A DNA stretch of 64,000 nt from Fragilaria crotonensis (lineage: Eukaryota > Bacillariophyta > Fragilariophyceae > Fragilariales > Fragilariaceae), in contig JAKSYS010000330.1 of NCBI GenBank assembly GCA_022925895.1, forward strand, positions 1-64,000. The letters are read 5' to 3'. This document shows, one piece after another, positions 56,135 to 64,000 of this stretch. Positions within the stretch are counted from its first letter, which is position 1. Each line of letters opens with the position of its first letter. The notes under the pieces were generated by a model that searched no databases, had not been told where the DNA came from, and saw nothing but the letters and a program-made list of their open reading frames with translations. The translations under genes were made by a program, and so were the position numbers.

Positions 56135-57414
56135 TTATGACGACTGTTCATATTCCTGCATTTGTCGCAAAGCACGCGACAACCAGACAGGACCCTTCTC
56201 ACCCGGAGGATATGCAAGATACGACTCATCATCTTCTTCCACCAACAAAAAACCGCACGCCATCATGATGTCCAACGCACCGACTACGTCAGAAATGCTC
56301 TCTCGTATCTTTGCATTAGACAGGCGCACCTTCCGAAACTTGGCATTCTCCTCGCCCCCGACTTGTCCTTTCGTGGTGGCATTGGTGATAAGTTTGCGCA
56401 AAATAGAAAAACTGGTCACCACAACTGCGTGCTCATTCGAAGTAACGCATTCTTCAAAGGCATGTTGAAACGCTGCATTCACTGCTGGGCCGCTGTCGTT
56501 GACTGAGTTTGTTGCGTCCCTCGGAGGTGGGACTGCACCGGGCATCGCAGAAACATCGACACCCGCGTTGACAGCTCCATGCTTTGTGGCCACCGTAGCA
56601 TTCCTCGCCTGCCCAGCAGTGGTCTTGTTCGATTCATACGGATTGTATCCCAGCTGTGCCGCCAAATGTGATTCGCCGCGTTTGGCAGCTTCGATGGCTC
56701 GTCGGGCCTCTTCCGACTGTGGTACGTCGGGAATATCGGCGTTCAAATCGACCACGGCTTCGTCCTTTTTCGCAGCGGCCCGTTTCGGGATAGGTTTGTC
56801 CCACCTCTTCGCGGCCTTTTCTCGTGCTTCGGCAGCGGCGATGACGGCTTGCTTTCGAGCGAAGGCTTCGGCTGATGCGTCTGTTCCAGTTGTGGAAGTG
56901 GATTTTGTTTCAATGCGTCGGATATCAAAATGCAATGGTCGTTGACTCGAGGCGGCTAGCTCAACAAACATATCATACATGATTTCCTCATCACCATTCG
57001 TCCCAGCGAAGCAAATAATGTCCCCGCGTTGTAAACCCGCTCGCTCCGCCTGTGACCCGGGCACAACCATCGCGACAATGGCCGTTCCAGCACTATTGGG
57101 TCGTTTTTCAATCTATTACATTCAATGGAAGGTCGCTTTGGTTAGATCACAAGAATTTGGTGGGACGGGACACGCTTGACTCTCCCACAAATCACAGAAG
57201 AGCTTACCTTAACTCCCAGCGGACCAGGCTCTGCCAGCTCCATGTGAATCAGCTTTCCCGGCTTGCTTCCTCCTAGACTCTTCCCGGTTCCTTCGAAGGT
57301 CTTGTTTCCTTGAAACGCCTTTCCGACATTGGCGAACGGGTTTTTCATTGGTGGCTTCTTATCGTCCTTCTTCTTCTTCTTGTCGCCACCCACGAGCTTG
57401 TCAAAGAAATCCAT
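56135..57414 (-). CDS. PDZ-PUB domain protein, two exons
   Basis: Exons 57208-57414 and 56135-57112, 95-bp intron (GTAAGC...AATAG), phase 0, 394 residues. A PDZ domain spans the intron (GPLGVKIEKRPNSAGTAIV ... GSQAERAGLQRGDIICFAG). The middle is Lys/Ala-rich. The C-terminal region (FEECVTSNEHAVVVTSFSIL ... FRKVRLSNAKIRES ... DIMMACGFLL) is a PUB domain, which binds CDC48/p97 in other proteins. It is convergent with the BSD gene. A p97 adaptor role is inferred. Confidence 0.88.
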
Positions 57415-58241
57415 CGTTCGTGATTTTCTTGAGTTCTTGTCTCTTGAATGCTAGGCCTTGATGCAAGATGCAACGCAAATGTCGACTACAAAATTTGGCA
57501 GCAGACAACAGCGAAATTGATGATAAGTCGAGCCTAATCGAGATTACCAGGCACAAGCTCTCCAGTCGTAGTCGACTTGTAACACAGGAAAGAGAGCGAA
57601 TAATGGCGATGATCGAATGGGGAAACGCGTATTGGGTGAGTCTTGCGTCGAATACGCTACAAGTAGTCCAACACCCAACGCCCAGCATCGATGTGAGAAG
57701 ATTAGCCTCGAACGTCGAACGTGATCGGGTCTGGGCTGCCAAGTCCATAAAGCACCTGGTACCTGGTACTTGTACAGGCACCGGCACTTGCTACAATACC
57801 AAGTACCAACGGCGTATGCTCACAGCGCACACACGATCGTGCCAGTACAGTACGAAAAGTCAGAGATACTGCTACTGGTACTGCAGTACACGTCCTCCAG
57901 TACTACTAGGCACTGGAGTACTCCGTGGTTTGCAGTATCCTCCGTACGGTGTCTCTAGAGTGTACGGTATTCGTGTACAGTGTGTATATTTAACTCGTAC
58001 AGGCGCACCCGCCACCCGCCACCCGTCACACTTCATGCAATGATGCTTGAGCATTACTCGCTTGGAGTGGTCTACTCCGTACAAGCATACTTCGCCTGTC
58101 ATCAATTAAATACTGGTACCAGGTAGGGTAACATGCGTGCCTCGACATCTACATCTGATTTTCCAACAGATAATAAATGGTACCCTGACTACCTTAACAG
58201 AATTCTGACTGGAATCGTCACAGGATCTACGAGTCAATAGG
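57415..58241. other. Intergenic, very GTAC-rich
   Basis: From 57750 to 58130 nearly every word is GTAC/TACC (GGTACCTGGTACTTGTACAG and similar). No gene. Confidence 0.6.
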
Positions 58242-59768
58242 TTAGGATTGCCAAGATGTCTCAGCGTCATCATCCTCAACAGGGGATGATTCTTCGTAGG
58301 AAGGCGCCGACATCTCGCGCGGTAAGAGAATTTCTCGCTGGTCGACGTCTTCCGATTCACTCAGCTCTTCTCGATGCAGGTTTTGCGCTCGCAGAAAGCC
58401 TAAAATGGACGTGACAGCGGTTGCGACAATGGCGACTTCAAGAACCAACATGTTGTGATGACCTCCCTTGTGAGATTCGACACAGTAAAGGGAGGATTGG
58501 TTCCAACATGGAACAACAAACGAAAGAAGGAATCCCAGCGACGTAAAGGCTCCATTCTGCAATATGATATTGGCATAACTCCCCTCTTTCTCACCGGGAA
58601 AGTAGTCCGCAAAAACGGCACGAAGAGCGCCTTCAAATGTCGCCCGTCCTACACCTTGAGCGCAGTAGACACACATCAGCATGACCCATGTCCACTGCGA
58701 CAAGTCGGGTCGAGCGAGGAAGAGAACGGCCACGAGCATAAATGACAAAGCACCCAGGATAAGAACTGCTCCCTTGTGTTGTGTGAATTGACCAAAGACG
58801 AGCGAACATATTGCAGCCACCGCTGCAGACAGCGCCGAAAAGAGTCCGACGAAGCGCCGGTTCGTATCATGAGGGAGCACTTGTTGGACCACGTCGCCAT
58901 TGACGTAGGCGTTGACAAATGGACATGCAAAGCCAAACACAGCATTGAGACCTATTAGGTACTTCATTTTCGGGTTTTGAGTCAAAAGTTGCCAAGCACA
59001 GGTAGTCTTATACCATATGCCAGCTTCCAGCTCCGCCTGAATGACGGGATAGTCATGGACAAATAACATCAACACAGTAGATGCGATGGCGATTATGGAG
59101 TATACCGCGAGCACTGTTGACCAAGTCGCCGCAGTTTCTTGCAGCAACAACCACGACATCATCTTACACATGACTTCTTCTATCAAATAGACGAACGCGA
59201 AGATTCCAGCAAGGTAGGACGTGACTTCGTGTACGGGTTGGTTGTCATAAGAGCAGGCATAATTTTCTGCGGAGCGACTGAAGTAGGATCCCTGCGCAGT
59301 CCACACCAAACCACCACCAACACCCCCAAGCACAGCTCCAAAAACAGCCAAGAGCGTAACGTGACGATCGATCAGGACAGCCAACCAAAAGAGCGTCACA
59401 TAGGATGCATAAAGCAACATCCCCAAGAGCATACTGTTGCGGGAACCTAACTGTTTGCATATCAACGTGGCTCCAAGGAGTGCAGATGCGGCATAGATGA
59501 AATGAAAGAGGGAAAGCTCCCAAGCGCCTGTTGATCCCAAGTTGAGGGTGGCAAAGGCCAAACACGAGACCATGGCTCCATGATTAGCAGAGAATAAGAT
59601 ACTCATGCAGATAAAATTCAAAAGAACTTTTTGGGGTGAGAGATCGAGTGTCGTAGATTCACTCCCGTAGGATAAAAGCCGCTGATAAGGAGTCACGGAA
59701 TTGCCATCGACATCGACGAGACAATCGTTTGCAGAGCCATCATCTTCAATCTGTTGCGGCTCGTCCAT
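58242..59768 (-). CDS. MFS/UNC93-like membrane transporter
   Basis: 508 residues, single exon. About 11-12 hydrophobic segments; GLVWTAQGSYFSRSA near residue 150 is the UNC93-like MFS motif. Cytoplasmic acidic N and C termini (SESEDVDQREILLPREM may carry a di-leucine-type sorting signal, EILLP). Substrate unknown. No frame break. Confidence 0.85.
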   Translation of the reverse strand: MDEPQQIEDDGSANDCLVDVDGNSVTPYQRLLSYGSESTTLDLSPQKVLLNFICMSILFSANHGAMVSCLAFATLNLGSTGAWELSLFHFIYAASALLGATLICKQLGSRNSMLLGMLLYASYVTLFWLAVLIDRHVTLLAVFGAVLGGVGGGLVWTAQGSYFSRSAENYACSYDNQPVHEVTSYLAGIFAFVYLIEEVMCKMMSWLLLQETAATWSTVLAVYSIIAIASTVLMLFVHDYPVIQAELEAGIWYKTTCAWQLLTQNPKMKYLIGLNAVFGFACPFVNAYVNGDVVQQVLPHDTNRRFVGLFSALSAAVAAICSLVFGQFTQHKGAVLILGALSFMLVAVLFLARPDLSQWTWVMLMCVYCAQGVGRATFEGALRAVFADYFPGEKEGSYANIILQNGAFTSLGFLLSFVVPCWNQSSLYCVESHKGGHHNMLVLEVAIVATAVTSILGFLRAQNLHREELSESEDVDQREILLPREMSAPSYEESSPVEDDDAETSWQS

Positions 59769-60678
59769 CTCGAATGTGTAGTAGCTGTTTGTTGCTAAAG
59801 CGGCTGCCGGACACCACCTGGAAGAACTATGTTACCACTCCGGAAACAATCCAAAGAAAAGCTATGACATGGACCTTGACTAATGATTAGTGAATGCCTG
59901 TCACACTCATTTGTTATCTTCGATCAAATTTATCGTGTTCCCGGGGAGCAGCCACTGGTATCAGGGATCGTGGATTCGTCCATGATCTGTGTGCATTCCA
60001 TGCGGCAGCATGGCTTGAGATTGAATCGTCAACCCCACCGCACTCCACCAGTCCTCAGGGCCCCCAAGGCCAGTTACTGTACTTGTACCTGGTACAGTCT
60101 ACAACCACACTGCAACAATGCTCACTGTACAAAGAACTTGTACTGGAGAGTACTACCTAACTATCTTCTGCAGTATGAGCGAAACTGTTGGAGCTAGACT
60201 GGTACTGCAGCACAGTACTCCGTAGGTTGTGTCGTAATGTCGTACATCCTGTCCGAAGTCTGGGTACTGGTACTCGTTACTCGTACCAGTATTGTCTGGA
60301 TTCTGGAGTTTTTTCCGAGCTCCGAGTACTAGTACACTAGTACTCCAGGGGAGGTCCGGTAAAATGACGTTTCTTCTCGTAGCTTCTACATGCAGTTAAT
60401 ACCAAGCAGAGGTGCGTGGCCAGACCTTCCTTTGCACAAAACTGTTTCACTTCATGCCAAAACGGGTTAAAAATCACCTTTTTCACTGAATTCAGTAATC
60501 ACGCCAAACCCATTATCTCAACAAATACTTGCACTGCAGATCTTATCAAGCGCTCATTCGAACGACATTAAAACGTTTTAAATCCGGTCAGTTGGAAGAA
60601 ATGATGTAGCTATTAAGGGTGCTGAGATACAGACGGTTTGTGATACAGAAAAATAATGCATTTTTAACTTTGCTGAAT
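59769..60678. other. Intergenic, GTAC-rich; holds the second 48-bp repeat
   Basis: No gene supported. Dense GTACTAG-type words from 60190 to 60360. Confidence 0.55.
60370..60417 (+). repeat. Dispersed ~48-bp repeat, copy 2
   Basis: TTTCTTCTCGTAGCTTCTAC ... TACCAAGCAGAGGTGCGT, same strand as 41446-41494. Confidence 0.88.
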
Positions 60679-62752
60679 TCAGTCCTCCACTCCAATACCA
60701 TTTTCTTTCGATGCAATATGTATTCCAATGCATACGGAGCACATCCAGAACCCTATGTTGCATCTACAATAGGTTCTGATCCGCCTTGTGCAATTGTAAG
60801 TCCGGCAGACGTGCTGTGGGTACATTGTCGCCAGTTTCGTCCACTCCGTACCTGTCCATTGTCCGGCATATCTCGGTGCACTTTCTTCTCCACAACTCGA
60901 GGCACACATGCCTCTTGTACTATTTCTCCTTCGCCCTCGTACTTGAAATGAATAATCAAGGAAGTTCTTTCGCAAGTTTTCGCCTGAACTGAATCTGGTT
61001 CATCGGCTCCAAACCAGAAAAGTAGGCATATGCCAGTCGGGCGTTGACCTCTACCAGCGCCAAGATGAACGAGAACACACGAATCTTCCAGTCCTTTGTA
61101 TTCAGCGATGTTTCCAAGGAAATGGGTGAGTGTCGAAGGTTATTGTGATCATCAACTTGATGCCGATACCTAAAATGATTGAAGAATGGCTCGTGGTATT
61201 TGAATCTTTTTTTTACCTGGCGCCCATCTTCTGTAATCGTCCGTTGCGTCCATCCATCGTCAATCTCAATGCGGCTTCCGTATGTTGTCATCAACTTCAT
61301 TACGTAATCCTCATCCTTCATCGCAAAGATTTTAAATCCGTGTACTCCATCTAGGCATCCTGGGAGGTCCTCCACTGTGCCGACAGGCTTTCCTTCAAAG
61401 TGATCATCAATAGCCTGACCGTCAATGTACTTCGGCCAGTATCGCCGCTTCTTGATGACGGCAGATGAGAAGATGCCTGCACTTTTCAAGTCCACGATTG
61501 CCCTGAGGACACAGAAGCCGCTATCCATAATAACAACTCTCCCAGAGTGTGCAATGGACTCGGTCAATCGCAGTAAAAGTGCAGAAGTTCTTCCTTTCTC
61601 ATGATATTTCGGAGGCGGAAGTTCTTTTGGGCGATCCTTGCCTTCAACAAGTTCAATTGCGTACATAATTCCACTTACTCCACAGCACACAGAGTGGTAC
61701 TCATTGCCCATCGGATGGGGCTTCCGCGGCACAAACATCCATCCTGGACAAGTCCATTGATTTGTCCATACTGACATGGATTCATCGAGGCAGCTTATCC
61801 AAGCAGGGCTGAAACATCCCTGCGTGTGTGCGTTAAATGCTCGTATCAGGTCATTTACCGGATGAAAGGGATGTCTGAAGGCTGGAGGCGCATCGGATGT
61901 GAAGCTCAAGTGCATGAGAATGGTTTCAAACCGTCGCCTTGACATGAATGAGTTCAGCCGGAATGGTGCCCCGGAAAACATTTCTGGAGTGTCGGTTGCC
62001 CAGAAGTCTCTTCGTGCATTTCCTTGTGTCGTCGCCATCACAAAGATCAGACCTAAGAAGCGGAGAAACTCTTCCCACGTTAATGGATCAGACAGGTTTG
62101 CATTTGTTGCAGGTAGAACAGTGTCTTTAAAGAAGGTTACGGGCAGGAAGTGAGTGAAGTACCCGAGAACGGTGTGCAGCGTTGGGTCTGCTCGAGTCAA
62201 GGTCGGCAGGAAATCGTTAGCACCAATCAACTTCCTTTCATCCCACAGAACAGAGTTCCACTCCTTGTATGTGCATTCGTTTGGTTTGTCCGCTGGAGAT
62301 GGAATATTTTCTGGTGCGGGGTCGTTATCGTCATCGATGCAAAAACCCAGAGCTCGAAAATTTGTTGCCGAGTCATCAGTCATATTTGGTGGGATTTCCA
62401 TACGTCCATTCTCACCACCCTCAACAGCCACAGCTCCCCCACCTTCCACACCATCTTGAGATACATCATTGAAGAAGTGTTCGCGAGGTCCTTCCTCTAC
62501 AACCTTGCAGTAGCGCGTGACAGCGTGAAGAAGTTGGCCGTCATCAAAGTCATCGTGTCGCATAATAATACAGGCTTGCTGTTTCTTAGAAACAGTTTTG
62601 TCTTCTTGCCGAACCGCAAGCAGACCATGAAGCACATCTGTTTTTGAAGCGTTGGGGTACTTTGCCATCACAAGTGGTCTTGGGTGCAGAAACTTCTTGT
62701 AGACTGAGATCTTGGCACCAACGCCATGGTGGAGTCGTTTTACTTTCGGCAT
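60679..62752 (-). pseudogene. piggyBac-type transposase, C-terminal frame breaks
   Basis: The main frame (598 residues) has the piggyBac DDE core: CLDESMSVW (Asp323), RVVIMDSGFC (Asp410) and an acidic MKDEDYVM later, plus HEPFFNHFRYRHQVDDHNN and FILALVEVNARLAYAYF. It stops at 60956; the tail continues in a second frame (IIHFKYEGEGEIVQEACVP) and then a third, which holds the expected Cys-rich end (CTRRIRTYCRCN, WMCSVCIGIHI) to 60679. Two breaks in under 150 bp suggest decay rather than a single consensus error. TTAA ends were not found. Confidence 0.88.
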
Positions 62753-63207
62753 AATAAATTTAACGACAAAAAATTAATGCAACGAATACGCAACTTCGAT
62801 TTATCGTATCTTAAGATCTATCGCTTCAATTTTTTTCAACCGGCCACCACGTCTTGTTCATGATTCTGGCATTAACTTTCTTACGCAAGTGTGTATTCTG
62901 ATTCCATGCGGTTACAAAGATATCACTATTTCAGATTAGAAACTGAATTCAGTTCTTTTTTACTGGATTCAGTTGGGTGGTCCAATATCCGAGAAAAGAT
63001 GAACTCCAGTACGACGGCGTTATCACTGTCGGTGGGTGCGCGGTCTCAGACTTTGGTTCTTTATGGCATTACTAGTCGTAGATAGGTTGATGGTGATGAT
63101 AGAATACGCGTCGTCGCTCCAGGTAGTATTGGAGTATGTTCGAAACGCCCCACCTTTCCCCTCACGACGCACTCGTCATCGGTTATTGATGGTATAATAC
63201 GTCAGAC
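62753..63207. other. Intergenic, no gene seen
   Basis: Contains ACTGAATTCAGT palindromes (62940 region; others at 60486 and 60670), possibly near the piggyBac ends. Confidence 0.45.
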
Positions 63208-64000
63208 TCAAAAGCTTTTGCGTCCCTTGTTGACCCCCTCGGCGCGCATGCTTGCTAGCCGGTTTTGACTCATTGAACGCTCTTGCTGTCGACGCAACTC
63301 GATAATCTGAACCTTCTGCTCCGCGACTAGCGCTATTTGCACTGAGAGTTGGTTCTGAAGTTCGGAAGACTGAAGAAATGGTGAGGGTCAAGCGCGATCA
63401 GTCCAGCGTTGAATTTTACTTTTTTAAGTAGGAAGTCTCACCTTTCGCTTGTAGAAATCGATGTCTGAGGATGTTTCGTTGCCAACACTCTTGGCGAGCG
63501 ACATTGCTGCCCGATTGTCGCGTTCAATCTTGATTTTCTCTTGCTCGATCCGAACTAGCCTTTGCTTGGTGGCCTGCAAGTCGCCTTCCATCGAGGTAGC
63601 TTTACGCTTGAGCGACGCCGCCGTGCCTAATGCTTCGTCGCGTTCTCCACGAAGGGAAGAGAGCTCCGAACGTAGTCGGGCTTCCATCTGAACGTGACGG
63701 CAGGAGTCACGAGCGTCGCCCTTTGCAGTTTCGACTGCTTGCAGAAGATTCTGTATTTTCAGACCGATGAAGAAGTCAGATGTACAGACTTGCAATTCTA
63801 GCTCGTAACCCATGAAGTGCATCGACGTACCATGATAGTATTCCGCGATGACTCTTCGTTGGCACGAAGACGCTGAATCTCTCGGTCTTTGGAATCCAAC
63901 TCCTCCTTCGCCAATTCCAAATTCCGAGCCACGCTTTCGTGCTTGTGAAAGCCCTGAAGCCCTTCTTGGATCAACCCATCAATGGCATCAAACATCGTCT
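63208..64000 (-). CDS. Coiled-coil protein, three exons, partial at the right edge
   Basis: Exons 63831-64000 (partial), 63442-63750, 63208-63369; introns 80 and 72 bp (GTACGT...TACAG; GTGAGA...TTCAG), all phase 0. An ATG at 63995 (MFDAIDGLIQEGLQGFHKH) may be the start, or the gene may continue beyond the window. The whole is a continuous charged heptad-like coiled coil (RNLELAKEELDSKDREIQRL ... SSELQNQLSVQIALVAEQKV) of about 211 residues from that ATG, ending NKGRKSF. No specific family recognised. Confidence 0.78.

Noticed and set aside
60460-63000. piggyBac ends at TTAA with ACTGAATTCAGT
   Set aside because: GGTTAAAAATCACC at 60468 has no complementary partner on the right; the palindromes occur inside and outside.

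Overview
The window is nuclear DNA from a eukaryote, most likely a diatom or a related photosynthetic stramenopile. The evidence is short GT-AG introns (47-111 bp in most genes, one of about 284 bp), a plastid-lipid-associated protein with an ER signal peptide followed by an EA|FVSP cleavage motif typical of secondary plastids, a class 1A dihydroorotate dehydrogenase, a methionine synthase (metH-type) relic, an SPX-MFS phosphate transporter and a dense mix of DNA transposons. No prokaryotic operon logic, CRISPR array, rRNA or convincing tRNA was seen. The species assignment is inference.

Layout. 1-4.1 kb: host genes (DHODH partial at the left edge, an RMP1/NEPRO-like nucleolar protein, phenylalanine hydroxylase). 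4.4-7.3 kb: a complete hAT transposon with 18-bp terminal inverted repeats, an 8-bp target-site duplication and a frame-broken transposase. 7.3-13.3 kb: gene-poor, repeat-rich DNA with an inverted-repeat relic. 13.3-14.6 kb: a sulfotransferase with frame breaks. 15.8-27.0 kb: a large multi-gene transposon region carrying an intact four-exon accessory gene, a GNAT acetyltransferase, a Ulp1-type protease, a second papain-like protease and a large zinc-finger transposase. 28.6-29.8 kb: a SET-domain (SMYD-like) gene. 30.3-36.1 kb: a probable two-gene IS5/Harbinger-like element (DDE transposase and a divergent SANT-like protein) flanked by imperfect inverted repeats. 36.5-37.7 kb: a scrambled methionine synthase pseudogene. 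38.0-39.2 kb: two tandem small genes with myristoylation-type N termini, visible only after splicing.

39.5-59.8 kb is a compact host block: patatin-like lipase, SPX-MFS transporter, DDX41 helicase, mitochondrial PDH/BCKDH-type kinase, PIG-W (GPI inositol acyltransferase), a HAD protein, SEC61 beta (found by splicing; probably an intron directly after the ATG), PAP/fibrillin, BSD-domain coiled-coil protein, PDZ-PUB protein and an MFS transporter. 60.7-62.8 kb is a piggyBac transposase, and a coiled-coil gene runs off the right edge.

Two general points matter to a reader. First, many genes are interrupted by single-base frame breaks, often in short homopolymers, including three host genes (SMYD-like, PAP/fibrillin, BSD). 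This suggests residual consensus indels or recent decay, so several entries join pieces in different frames. Second, nearly all non-coding DNA is saturated with GTAC/TAC/AGT words (for example GTACTCGGAGTAC), a compositional signature not seen in the coding blocks.
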